Below are positions 1 through 7,222 of a DNA stretch of 20,124 nucleotides, one piece after another. Positions within the stretch are counted from its first letter, which is position 1; each line of letters begins with the position of its first letter. The DNA is from an uncultured Eubacterium sp. Its GTDB lineage: Bacteria; Bacillota; Clostridia; Lachnospirales; Lachnospiraceae. The notes under the pieces were generated by a model. The model did not search any database and was not told the DNA's origin. It worked only from the letters and a program-made list of their open reading frames with translations. The DNA is taken from assembly GCA_934316925.1 (NCBI GenBank), contig CAKREC010000036.1, positions 1 through 20,124 on the forward strand. Direction: 5' to 3'. A program made the position numbers and the translations under genes.

Positions 1-605
1 CTGATCACATCTTCTTTTTCTTTTAATTCCAAACCAAAAATCTGCCCCAATTCATGATTGTTTGGCTTGATCAAAAATGGATGATACGGCAGAACATTCA
101 TCAAAAGATCCTGCGTTGCATCGACGACAACCTTTAACTGTTTCTCTTTCAGATGTTCCATGATGTCCCGGTACATCGACTCCGGCATCACCGATGGAAT
201 GCTTCCAGCCAACACCAAAATATCGTGTTGCTCCAAACGATCCAATCTCTGATACAAGCGATCGATGTCGCTTTTTTCGATCGCCGGACCCTGTCCGTTG
301 ATCTCGCTTTCCTCATTGGACCTAAGTTTCATGTTGATCCTGGAAATCCCTTGCTTTACCTCGATAAAATCCTCATCAATCCCCTGCTCTTTTAACAGTC
401 TTCGTATCTCATCTCCGGTAAACCCGGCCAAAAAACCAAGTGCCGTACTATCCAGCCCCAGATTCTTTAATACAAATGAAACATTGATTCCTTTTCCACC
501 CGGATAAAGAAGTTCTTCCGTTGTCCGATTGACCTGTCCAAGCCGAAAATCGTCCACCCGGACAATGTAATCGAGCGACGGATTAAAGGTAACGGTATAA
601 ATCAT
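1..605 (-). CDS. fruK: 1-phosphofructokinase, partial (3' end outside window)
   Basis: Reading from the ATG at 605-603 gives 201 residues with no stop before the window edge, so the C-terminal third is missing. The start MIYTVTFNPSLDYIV and the glycine-rich PGGKGINVSFVLKNLG (about residues 36-51) are the N-terminal substrate and PfkB signatures of the phosphofructokinase B family. KPNNHELGQIF (about residues 182-192) is the conserved segment before the nucleotide site. The second PfkB signature with the catalytic Asp lies beyond the edge. FruK phosphorylates fructose-1-phosphate to fructose-1,6-bisphosphate in the cytoplasm after PTS uptake. Its start overlaps the stop of the upstream FruR-like gene in ATGA, indicating translational coupling, and that neighbour favours FruK over tagatose-6-phosphate kinase (LacC), the closest alternative. 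Confidence 0.9.
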   Translation of the reverse strand, partial: MIYTVTFNPSLDYIVRVDDFRLGQVNRTTEELLYPGGKGINVSFVLKNLGLDSTALGFLAGFTGDEIRRLLKEQGIDEDFIEVKQGISRINMKLRSNEESEINGQGPAIEKSDIDRLYQRLDRLEQHDILVLAGSIPSVMPESMYRDIMEHLKEKQLKVVVDATQDLLMNVLPYHPFLIKPNNHELGQIFGLELKEKEDVI

Positions 606-1054
606 GTTCTCGCTCCTTTCACTTTGATCACGTTCTCATATTCTGCATATTGTTTGTCTACCATATCACTGGTAATAATGAAAGCATTTGCAAAATCACT
701 GAATTTTACACAGGAAATCTGTGAAAACTTACTGGAATCGCTCAGTACATATCGGTTTGCACAATGTTCCATCGCCACTTTTTTCACCATTGCTTCCTGC
801 ATATCCGGAGTGCTGAAGCCACGCTTGAGAGTAATTCCGTTGGTTCCCCAAAAGCCTTTTGTAAAATTGTACTTCTGCAATCCTTCCACCGCTTCATCTC
901 CTACTACCGCCTCCGTGGTAGCTTTAAATTCACCACCCAGAATATACGTTGTATATCCTGCCAATGATAGCTTTTTAGCATGTGAGAGCGCATTGGTCAC
1001 AAATACAACATTCTTTGCTGTGATATAATCGATCATCCACTCCGTCATTGTCAA
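602..1054 (-). CDS. DeoR/FruR-type regulator remnant: sensor domain without HTH
   Basis: This 150-residue product matches only the C-terminal ligand-sensing (DeoRC) half of FruR-type DeoR regulators. Recognisable blocks are VFVTNALSHAKKLSLAG, YILGGEFKATTEAVVG, FWGTNGITLKRGFSTPD and YVLSDSSKFS. Full-length relatives have about 250 residues with an N-terminal winged helix. Here about 95 residues are absent, and the frame carries a TGA directly upstream of the possible TTG start at 1054. An ATG at 1048-1046 is the other start; AGGAAATGA precedes both. Only 35 bases separate it from the Crp/Fnr gene, so no room exists for the missing domain. It ends in ATGA overlap with fruK. It cannot bind DNA as a normal DeoR protein. 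It may be a decaying gene kept for coupling, or a domain-only effector. Confidence 0.75.
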   Translation of the reverse strand: MTMTEWMIDYITAKNVVFVTNALSHAKKLSLAGYTTYILGGEFKATTEAVVGDEAVEGLQKYNFTKGFWGTNGITLKRGFSTPDMQEAMVKKVAMEHCANRYVLSDSSKFSQISCVKFSDFANAFIITSDMVDKQYAEYENVIKVKGART

Positions 1055-1089
1055 TCATTTCCTTTCATGTTTTGCAAGTTTTTTACCGT

Positions 1090-1722
1090 TTATGACGGAT
1101 TTTGAATGATAAAGTGATTTTTATGATATTGGATCAATCCCTCTTCTTTCATCTTAGCAAGTTCATGTGACAATGCACTTCGATCTAAACTCAGATACTC
1201 TGCCATTTGCTGGCGATTGAGCGGCACCGTAAACTCTCTACTCTTGTTTTTTGCCATTTCCTCTGAAAAATATACCGATAACCGGCCACGGATCGTTTTG
1301 GCGGAAGTACAGAAGATCCGGCTGGACAAAGTCTGATTCTTTTTTGCCGTGATCATCAACAGATTCTGGATCAGCTGATAATACCATGCAGGCATATTTT
1401 TCTGTTCCCTGACTTTCCACAGATTAAGAAAGAGAACCTCGCAGTCTGCATCTGCCATCGCCTCCACCATGAGCGGTGACCCGGTGATCGCATAAGATTC
1501 CGCGAAAACCTGTCCCTCCCCAAGCCAGTTCAAAATACTGCGATTGCCCCACAGATCATTATTGGCAATCACAACACTCCCTTTTTTTATGATACCCAAT
1601 TCATGAACAACATCACCCATGGAAAAAATAATATCGTTTTTTTGATACCATTCGCTGCGTAGGATTCCTTTTTTTCGAATCTGTTCCATATCCTCTTCAT
1701 TCATATTTTTGAAAATCTGCAT
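1090..1722 (-). CDS. Crp/Fnr-family transcriptional regulator
   Basis: The 210-residue protein has an N-terminal cyclic-nucleotide-binding-type beta-roll (about residues 15-120, with IIKKGSVVIAN and LGEGQVFAESYAI) and a C-terminal Crp-type winged helix (about 145-205, with LNRQQMAEYLSLDRSALSHE as its helix-turn-helix). It lacks the N-terminal cysteine cluster of FNR; the only cysteines are in ADADCE and IFCTS, so direct [4Fe-4S] oxygen sensing is unlikely from the sequence. The start is supported by GGAGGAGG eight bases upstream. It is divergent from the Fe-S protein gene at 1829, whose promoter carries a palindrome at an activator-like position, so that gene is a probable target. It lies 35 bases upstream of the truncated FruR gene and could be co-transcribed with it. 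The ligand is unknown. Confidence 0.88.
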   Translation of the reverse strand: MQIFKNMNEEDMEQIRKKGILRSEWYQKNDIIFSMGDVVHELGIIKKGSVVIANNDLWGNRSILNWLGEGQVFAESYAITGSPLMVEAMADADCEVLFLNLWKVREQKNMPAWYYQLIQNLLMITAKKNQTLSSRIFCTSAKTIRGRLSVYFSEEMAKNKSREFTVPLNRQQMAEYLSLDRSALSHELAKMKEEGLIQYHKNHFIIQNPS

Positions 1723-1748
1723 GATGAGCCTCCTCCAATATTTTTTAT

Positions 1749-1790
1749 GTTGTTATAACCACCGATTTTTTGTTTTTATTTTACTATACT
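1749..1790 (+). promoter_or_regulatory. Crp/Fnr-type palindrome and -10 box for the Fe-S protein gene
   Basis: GTTGTTATAACCAC at 1749-1762 is an inverted repeat with one mismatched pair around a perfect GTTATAAC core. A TATACT -10 box lies at 1785-1790 with no good -35. If transcription starts near 1797, the palindrome is centred near -41.5, the classic class II activator position for CRP/FNR proteins. The assignment to the divergent regulator is inference. Confidence 0.5.
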
Positions 1791-1828
1791 AACCTTACAA
1801 ACACAATAAAATGCAAGGAGAACGCAAG

Positions 1829-2461
1829 ATGATACGAAAAATAATAGAGATCAATGAAGAAAAATGTAATGGCTGTGGTGTCTGTGCAACAGCCTGTCAC
1901 GAAGGAGCGATCGGCATGATCAATGGAAAGGCAAAACTGCTTCGCGATGATTACTGTGATGGCCTTGGCGATTGTCTGCCAACCTGTCCGACCGGTGCCA
2001 TCTCTTTTGTAGAACGTGAAGCCGCTGCTTATGATGAAAAAGCCGTTCAGGAAAATCAAGCCAAAAATTCCGAAGCTGCTGCAACGCACATCACTTTTTC
2101 TCAATTGGCGCAATGGCCATGCCAGATCCGGTTAGTTCCACTTCAGGCACCATATTTTCAAGACGCCAAATTGCTGATCGCCGCTGACTGCACGGCTTAC
2201 GCATATGCCAACATGCATGAGGAATTCATGAAAGGACACGTTACCCTGATCGGCTGTCCAAAACTGGATCCGATCAACTACAGTGAGAAATTAACAGAAA
2301 TCATAAGAAATAATGACATAAAAGAAGTTACCATTGTCCGCATGGAAGTGCCATGCTGTGGCGGCCTCGAACAGGCAGCCAAAACAGCATTGCAAAACAG
2401 TGGAAAATTCCTTCCATGGCGGGTGGTAACTATATCCGTTGACGGGAAGCTTCTAGCTTAG
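1829..2461 (+). CDS. 4Fe-4S ferredoxin-type electron transfer protein
   Basis: The product has 210 residues when started at ATG 1829, preceded by AAGGAG at a normal distance; an in-frame ATG at 1811 has no such site. The N-terminus carries a canonical cluster motif C-x2-C-x2-C-x3-C (Cys13, 16, 19, 23). The second motif is C-x5-C-x3-CP (Cys43, 49, 53), in which one usual cysteine is replaced by Leu46. A C-terminal domain of about 120 residues has extra cysteines (QWPCQ, AADCTA, IGCPKLD, VPCCGG) that could hold a further cofactor. Similar proteins in Clostridia often sit beside a Crp/Fnr regulator and the hybrid-cluster protein gene hcp; no hcp is present here. It probably donates or stores electrons for a redox or nitrosative stress enzyme. 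The partner is unknown. Confidence 0.82.
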   Translation: MIRKIIEINEEKCNGCGVCATACHEGAIGMINGKAKLLRDDYCDGLGDCLPTCPTGAISFVEREAAAYDEKAVQENQAKNSEAAATHITFSQLAQWPCQIRLVPLQAPYFQDAKLLIAADCTAYAYANMHEEFMKGHVTLIGCPKLDPINYSEKLTEIIRNNDIKEVTIVRMEVPCCGGLEQAAKTALQNSGKFLPWRVVTISVDGKLLA

Positions 2462-3599
2462 CTTTTGCAATCTCGCCCTGCGTATTCACTTTTAACACAA
2501 ATCCGATCTCCAATATCTGACAGAGAATTGCGGTGCCACCATACGATATGAATGGCAGCGCAATTCCTGTATTTGGCAGTAAATTGACATTAACGGCAAT
2601 ATTAATAAAGGTCTGTGCCGCAATATGTACAAATACTCCGATCGCCAATGCCGCATCAAACAGATCTTTTGATTCAAATACAGACTTAAGCAGATAATAT
2701 AACAGATACGTGAACAGGAATAACAGCACAACAACACCGACTGCTCCCAGTTCTTCGCATATGATTGAAAAAATCATATCGTTCTGCGCCTCCGGGATCG
2801 ATCCGAGTTTCTGCAGCGACTGACCCAGTCCTCTGCCCAGCCAGCCACCAGAAGCGATCGCATACAACGCCTGCAATGTCTGATAACCAGCACTCTTGGC
2901 ATATTTCTCCGGTGCCAGCCAGGCAGCTACACGGGCTGTACGGAATTGGAGATCATCCAATGCCGCAGGATCCGGTAAATGCTTGGAAAACCAGACAACA
3001 TACAAAGCCACAACCGCAATTCCTGCACATGCGATCAGTATGTGCATCTTTTTAAATTTCATAAAAATAAATGTATTGGCAAACGTAATCAAAAGCAGGA
3101 TCAAAGAACTGCTCAAGTCGTTGGAAAAACCATACAGTAAGAAGGCTGTGCCAACGCCAAAAAGCCAGATTCTTGCCAGCACTTTTATATCAGCCATATG
3201 ATATTGGTTCTTCCGGATCATCGCTGCTTCTAAAATGATCAGACCGATCTTCACAACCTCAGCAACCTGAAACTGAAACGGACCAAGATCCAGCCATCTG
3301 GTCGCACCATTTACCGCTACACCCAGCGACGTTTTCAGCAAAAAAATGCAGGCAATACTGCCAACATAGATCACATTTGCCGCATGATAATAAACTGCCG
3401 TCGATACTTTCTGCATCACAATACAGCCAGCCAGTCCGGCAACTGCATAGATTACCTGGCGTTTTAAAAAGAAAGCTGAATCATAATGATACTTTTCTGC
3501 CATGCCACACTCTACCGACGAGGCAGAAAATACCATGATGATCCCAAATACGGTCAGCGCCAGAACTGCCAGCATAATACTGCTATTTTTCGATTTCAT
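2430..3599 (-). CDS. SEDS-family peptidoglycan polymerase, FtsW/SpoVE/RodA type
   Basis: This 389-residue polytopic membrane protein has about ten hydrophobic segments. It carries SEDS hallmarks: GATRWLDLGPFQFQ (about residue 100), the loop GWLGRGLGQSLQKLGSIPEA followed by QNDMIFSIICEELG, whose Asp aligns with the catalytic loop aspartate of RodA/FtsW, and LPFISYGGTAIL near the C-terminus. These glycosyltransferases polymerise lipid II together with a class B penicillin-binding protein. The usual QPSE after the RW-x-LG motif reads QVAE here, a departure from most relatives. No partner PBP or division gene lies nearby, so FtsW, SpoVE and RodA cannot be told apart. The start has GGAG nearby. 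Its 3' end overlaps the convergent Fe-S gene by 32 bases with no terminator between them. Confidence 0.9.
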   Translation of the reverse strand: MKSKNSSIMLAVLALTVFGIIMVFSASSVECGMAEKYHYDSAFFLKRQVIYAVAGLAGCIVMQKVSTAVYYHAANVIYVGSIACIFLLKTSLGVAVNGATRWLDLGPFQFQVAEVVKIGLIILEAAMIRKNQYHMADIKVLARIWLFGVGTAFLLYGFSNDLSSSLILLLITFANTFIFMKFKKMHILIACAGIAVVALYVVWFSKHLPDPAALDDLQFRTARVAAWLAPEKYAKSAGYQTLQALYAIASGGWLGRGLGQSLQKLGSIPEAQNDMIFSIICEELGAVGVVVLLFLFTYLLYYLLKSVFESKDLFDAALAIGVFVHIAAQTFINIAVNVNLLPNTGIALPFISYGGTAILCQILEIGFVLKVNTQGEIAKAKLEASRQRI

Positions 3600-3637
3600 A
3601 AGTGATCACTCCACATATTTCCCTCAGTAATAGTAAT

Positions 3638-3666
3638 ATTTTACCTTCTCCCATATTTTGTGTCAA
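3638..3666 (-). promoter_or_regulatory. Sigma-A promoter for the SEDS gene
   Basis: On the minus strand TTGACA (3666-3661), a 17-base spacer and TAAAAT (3643-3638) form a near-consensus promoter about 40 bases before the SEDS start codon at 3599. It is divergent from the promoter of the small membrane protein pair. Confidence 0.75.
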
Positions 3667-3692
3667 GTAATGTTCATTTTCCTAATTTAGTA

Positions 3693-3721
3693 TTGAAATT
3701 TCATTTTCTTTGTGTCATAAT
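3693..3721 (+). promoter_or_regulatory. Sigma-A promoter for the membrane protein pair
   Basis: TTGAAA (3693-3698), a 17-base spacer and CATAAT (3716-3721) preceded by TGT give a strong promoter with an extended -10. Transcription should start near 3728, leaving a leader of about 78 bases before ATG 3806. Confidence 0.75.
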
Positions 3722-3745
3722 AAAGTTGTTGAAATTCTAAGATGC

Positions 3746-3784
3746 AAGGGCGCACATATTTTTATTTTGTGCGCTTTTATTTTT
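3746..3784 (+). promoter_or_regulatory. Leader hairpin with U-rich tail (attenuator-like)
   Basis: AAGGGCGCACA (3746-3756) pairs with TGTGCGCTTTT (3768-3778) across a 12-base AT loop, giving 11 pairs with two G-U pairs, followed by ATTTTTAT. It sits inside the 5' leader, between the promoter and the GGAGG of the gene at 3806. It could be a transcription attenuator or an mRNA-stabilising hairpin. No alternative antiterminator pairing was found by eye. Confidence 0.55.
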
Positions 3785-3805
3785 ATCAAAAGGAGGATTT
3801 TTATT

Positions 3806-4213
3806 ATGGCATGTTTTATTGTACCAGGCGCAGAAGCCGTAGTAACAACGATTGCAACAAAAATTGTAGAAAAAAGGGAAAAACAGAGCGAGACAGCTTC
3901 CGCTGTACCTTCTGTATCTCTTCCATTTTCTAAAAAGATGAAATGGCTCAATCATATGCTTTGGGGCGGTTCTGCTCTCCTGGCTTTTGAGCACCTCTGG
4001 CATGGTGAAGTAACTCCATTTTTCCCATTTCTTACCGCAGCCAGCAACCCGGCAGATGCTGCCGAGATGCTCCATGAGATGGCCACAGTCGGCGTTACAA
4101 TGACCGCTGTTGTCACTGCTGTCTGGGGCGTTATGGTAGGTGTATCTCATATGATCGAGAAACGTACATCAGAAAGCACGGATGTTGCAAATATGTTAAC
4201 CAAAAGGAAATAG
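3806..4213 (+). CDS. Small membrane protein of unknown function (pair, first gene)
   Basis: The 135-residue product starts at ATG 3806, behind a strong AAAGGAGG; upstream in-frame start codons fall inside the promoter and are rejected. It has a cytosolic-looking charged stretch (KIVEKREKQSE), then two hydrophobic segments (LNHMLWGGSALLAFEHLW, about residues 48-65, and the alanine/valine-rich TMTAVVTAVWGVMVGVSHM, about 96-115). Between them is an acidic, His-containing loop (HLWHGE, AAEMLHEMA). His and Trp residues in and near the membrane segments could bind metal or heme, but nothing establishes that. The second gene follows after 12 bases with its own GGAGG, so the two proteins probably work as a pair. 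I do not recognise the family. Confidence 0.8.
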   Translation: MACFIVPGAEAVVTTIATKIVEKREKQSETASAVPSVSLPFSKKMKWLNHMLWGGSALLAFEHLWHGEVTPFFPFLTAASNPADAAEMLHEMATVGVTMTAVVTAVWGVMVGVSHMIEKRTSESTDVANMLTKRK

Positions 4214-4225
4214 GAGGTATCTACT

Positions 4226-4537
4226 ATGACATTATTAACTGCTGTTTTTGCTGCAATTGTCAGCACCGTCGCATGGTATCTCTGTCCTTCACGCAAAGAG
4301 ATGCAATTAGGGACTCTTGCACTCATGTTCTGGGGCGCCAGCCTGATGTGGTTTGTTGATGCGATCTACGAATACATCGAGATGGGAGCATCCTATTTCA
4401 CACCAGCAACCTCCGATATGCTTAACGACTTTTTCCTTGGCATATCGGTCATGGCACTCGGACTGATCATCTGGCTTGTCGTTCTTTTGATCAAAGACCC
4501 AAAATCTGTATTGCGCGATATGTTGACTAAGCGGTAA
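4226..4537 (+). CDS. Small membrane protein of unknown function (pair, second gene)
   Basis: The 103-residue product begins at ATG 4226 behind TAGGAGGT. It has three hydrophobic segments: LLTAVFAAIVSTVAWYL (about 2-19), LGTALMFWGASLMWFVDAI-like stretch (about 29-48) and FFLGISVMALGLIIWLVVLLI (about 70-90), with a short basic tail. Like its partner it has a tryptophan-containing WGGS/WGAS segment (MFWGASLMW here, MLWGGSALL in the partner), which suggests the two are distant paralogues or contact each other. It is followed directly by an intrinsic terminator, making a two-gene transcription unit. The function is unknown. Confidence 0.8.
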   Translation: MTLLTAVFAAIVSTVAWYLCPSRKEMQLGTLALMFWGASLMWFVDAIYEYIEMGASYFTPATSDMLNDFFLGISVMALGLIIWLVVLLIKDPKSVLRDMLTKR

Positions 4538-4546
4538 TATATTGAC

Positions 4547-4581
4547 AAAAAAGTCCAGACTTCTTCTGTCTGGACTTTTTT
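4547..4581. terminator. Bidirectional intrinsic terminator
   Basis: AAAAGTCCAGAC pairs with GTCTGGACTTTT around a 7-base loop (ttcttct), flanked by A and T tracts on both sides. It therefore works as a terminator for the plus-strand membrane pair and for the minus-strand ABC transporter operon. Confidence 0.92.
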
Positions 4582-4611
4582 TATATTGATTTCTTTTTCA
4601 CAATCTGCAGC

Positions 4612-6279
4612 TCATACCTTAAGGCATCGGTCACAAAAAGCCAATGCCGCTTTTCTGTGCGTCACAATCACAACCGTTTTATCCGTCATTTTTCTTAAAT
4701 TCTCAAGCAGCTGCCTCTCGGTATTTTCATCTAACGCACTAGTTGACTCGTCCAATAATAAAACCGGGCAGTCTGAATAGATGGCTCTCGCCACAGCAAT
4801 ACGCTGCATCTGTCCCTCGGACAGTCCGGCGCCGCCCTCTAAAAGAGAAGTCTGGATCCCCTCCGGCAAATTCTTCACAAAATCCAATGCACAAGCTACT
4901 TTCAACGCATTTTCTATTTTACCCGGATCCGGTTCCTGTTCTCCAAACGACACAACCTGCTCAATCGTGCCACTCATCAAATGATTGCCCTGTGGCACAT
5001 ACGCAAATAGCCGCCGATACTTCGGGCTCATTTTCATCGTTCCATCTTGTGTTTCAATAAAACACATTCCCTGCTCCAACGGATACAGTCCCAGCAGTAA
5101 TTTCAACATCGTACTTTTGCCACAACCAGAATCACCGGTGATTGCCACAAACTCTCCCTTTTGAATCTCCATCGACTGGTCACAGAGTGCCATATCCCCT
5201 TCTTTCGAATAGGAAAACGTAACATGCTCCAGCCCAAACCGGACAAGTTCATTCTCATAAAATGACCGGATTTCCGAGATTTCAAGACTGGCTTCCCTGT
5301 TTTCTGAATAGCTTTCTGCCTCCATCAAACGCTCTGCACTGGCAACCATTCCGTACCATTTTGGCATATATCCGGAAATATTAGCGATCGGATCCTGAAT
5401 CTGACCAACAAGCTGCATCATCGCAAGCAGTGTACCATATGTGATCGTTCCTTCAAAAATGCCAAAACAGCAATATCCGATGCACAGAAGATACAGCAAA
5501 TGGATCACAACCAGCATCCCCGTGTTACACAGATTAGAAAATGCGATCCGCTGCATTCTGCTCTTTTTATGTCCATCCATATACCGGGCCGACTGACCAG
5601 ACACCGCTTTTTCTTTTACAAACGAGCGTATGACCAATAAACTTTGCAGATTTTCCTGTAAATATGCCTGCAGCCGATCCTGTGCCTTCTGCACCCTGCG
5701 GTGAAGCATTTTCATTTTTCTTCGCAACGCATAGGTAACCACAAGTGCCACCATCGCCCCCGGAATCAGTATATATACCAGTTTCGGCAGATACATCAGG
5801 ATCAAAAACAACGCACCCAACAACTTGACAAGCATCGCCGCCAAGCCCGGAAGAATATGCGTCAAACCATCTGCTACAATTCCCGTATCCGATGTCAGGC
5901 GGTTCATCCACTCACCGGAATGTTTCACCACGATCTTATCGTAATCTTTGTGTAACAGTACAGCAAACAGGCGCCCTTTGAATTGATTTTCAAAAGACGC
6001 CGCTGTAAATTCATCCAACTGACGATTGAGAGCTGTAAGAATTACGGAAAACACTAAAATCCCAATAAAAGCAAAACTCATCCGATAAAATCCATCGCGA
6101 CTTCCCGCAACAACCTGATCCACCGCTTCTTTCAACACAACTGCCAATACAACACCACATCCACTGTGCAGGATCTGGATCATACTCAATATCAGTATCC
6201 ATATTTTTTTCTTTCCTGCTACGTGAAAAAGCCAGGAAACCGGTTTATTTTTGTTCTTCATATTTTCCATACTCAACAT
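4612..6279 (-). CDS. ABC exporter, fused membrane and ATPase domains
   Basis: The 555-residue half-transporter starts at ATG 6279, nine bases after GAGG; a TTG at 6294 is in frame. Residues about 20-310 form a six-helix exporter domain. The ATPase domain has Walker A GDSGCGKST (about 382-390), the Q-loop VPQG (Gln430), signature LSEGQ (486-490, in place of the usual LSGGQ), Walker B LLLDE (507-511), SALD and the switch His in VTHR (541). It lacks the N-terminal C39 peptidase domain of many peptide exporters, so any cleavage must come from another protein; the operon encodes a membrane signal peptidase. It overlaps the previous gene by 35 bases and ends the operon at a terminator. It stops unusually soon after the switch His (see findings). 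It probably exports the operon's peptide product, by context. Confidence 0.9.
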   Translation of the reverse strand: MLSMENMKNKNKPVSWLFHVAGKKKIWILILSMIQILHSGCGVVLAVVLKEAVDQVVAGSRDGFYRMSFAFIGILVFSVILTALNRQLDEFTAASFENQFKGRLFAVLLHKDYDKIVVKHSGEWMNRLTSDTGIVADGLTHILPGLAAMLVKLLGALFLILMYLPKLVYILIPGAMVALVVTYALRRKMKMLHRRVQKAQDRLQAYLQENLQSLLVIRSFVKEKAVSGQSARYMDGHKKSRMQRIAFSNLCNTGMLVVIHLLYLLCIGYCCFGIFEGTITYGTLLAMMQLVGQIQDPIANISGYMPKWYGMVASAERLMEAESYSENREASLEISEIRSFYENELVRFGLEHVTFSYSKEGDMALCDQSMEIQKGEFVAITGDSGCGKSTMLKLLLGLYPLEQGMCFIETQDGTMKMSPKYRRLFAYVPQGNHLMSGTIEQVVSFGEQEPDPGKIENALKVACALDFVKNLPEGIQTSLLEGGAGLSEGQMQRIAVARAIYSDCPVLLLDESTSALDENTERQLLENLRKMTDKTVVIVTHRKAALAFCDRCLKV

Positions 6280-7207
6280 CCAGTTTTTCCTCAATTGCCT
6301 TTATCTTTTCTTCCAAATCCGCTTTATTCTTCTGCGCCTGCTCTTTTTTTGTTTTTGTTCTCGCTACCAGACTTTGCTGTTCGGACTTTGCTTGTAAAAA
6401 GCTGGTAACAGAAACCTGCTTGTTTTTGACTGCGATCTGGATCTGATCCAGCATATCTTCAAAGGATTTTGCATCCATATTTCCAGAGGCACCCTGACTG
6501 CCTATGCCAAACGAAATTATGCCCCCCGCTGTCTTCACACTGTTAAACGCCGCTTTTGCGTCGGAGCTATTCCATGCCATACTACGGAACATCCATGGGT
6601 CTTCCTCACATTCTTTCATGATCAGCTCCTCATTCGCCTGGGTCGGACGGACGATCACCTCAAATCCGTTTTGACGCAGCTGCTCTTCCATCGCTTTCGT
6701 TTCCGTAACCGTTTCCGGCACATACACAACCTTTGTCATCTCTGTATCCATCGATGCCAGAATATCCTTCCACTGTGCAGCCCACTTGGAAATAGAACTT
6801 TCCGCAGTCAGTGTAATAGCACATTCCCAGCCTTTTTCTTTCAATTTCTTCCATGTGTCAACCGAAATGCTCCCTGTTGTCCCCGGATAATTGTCTGCCG
6901 TAAAAACCAGATTTCCCGTCATCTTTTTCTGATCCATCTTAGGCTCTGCAATTTTGTTCTGATCCTCATTATAATTGTAAAATGTCAAAACGACTTTACC
7001 ATAATTCTGATACAGGGTACTGATCGTCTTTTCCTCATCCCGAAGCTGACTCTTGAGTTCCGTGCGCTCATCTTCCAACGGCTGCACCTCATTTGCCAAT
7101 TGCTGCATTGCCTGTTGTCTTTTGTGATTTTGCTGTCTTCCATGTATCAAAACACCTGCCAAACCTGCGATCAAAACGACCAGAATAGCAATCATAACTT
7201 TTTTCAT
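6245..7207 (-). CDS. Membrane-anchored coiled-coil protein with degenerate NodB-like domain
   Basis: This 320-residue protein has an N-terminal transmembrane anchor (about residues 4-22). A coiled coil rich in Gln and Glu follows (about 25-66). The middle domain (about 68-265, with GKVVLTFYNYNE, GNLVFTADNYPG, KLKEKGWECAIT and GGIISFGIGS) has the strand-helix pattern of NodB-type polysaccharide deacetylases. A second, strongly charged coiled coil ends the protein (about 272-318). I see no TFDDG and no H-x3-H metal site, so deacetylase activity is unlikely and a binding or scaffold role is more plausible. It lies 15 bases after the nucleotidyltransferase gene and overlaps the ABC exporter gene, suggesting it acts with the exporter at the outer face of the membrane. 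The fold assignment is tentative. Confidence 0.7.
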   Translation of the reverse strand: MKKVMIAILVVLIAGLAGVLIHGRQQNHKRQQAMQQLANEVQPLEDERTELKSQLRDEEKTISTLYQNYGKVVLTFYNYNEDQNKIAEPKMDQKKMTGNLVFTADNYPGTTGSISVDTWKKLKEKGWECAITLTAESSISKWAAQWKDILASMDTEMTKVVYVPETVTETKAMEEQLRQNGFEVIVRPTQANEELIMKECEEDPWMFRSMAWNSSDAKAAFNSVKTAGGIISFGIGSQGASGNMDAKSFEDMLDQIQIAVKNKQVSVTSFLQAKSEQQSLVARTKTKKEQAQKNKADLEEKIKAIEEKLDVEYGKYEEQK

Positions 7208-7222
7208 TTTTCCCGTTCCCTT

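Noticed and set aside
3710..3805. Upstream extension of the first small membrane protein to a TTG at 3710.
   Set aside because: The extension overlaps the -10 box and leader hairpin, and ATG 3806 has a strong GGAGG.
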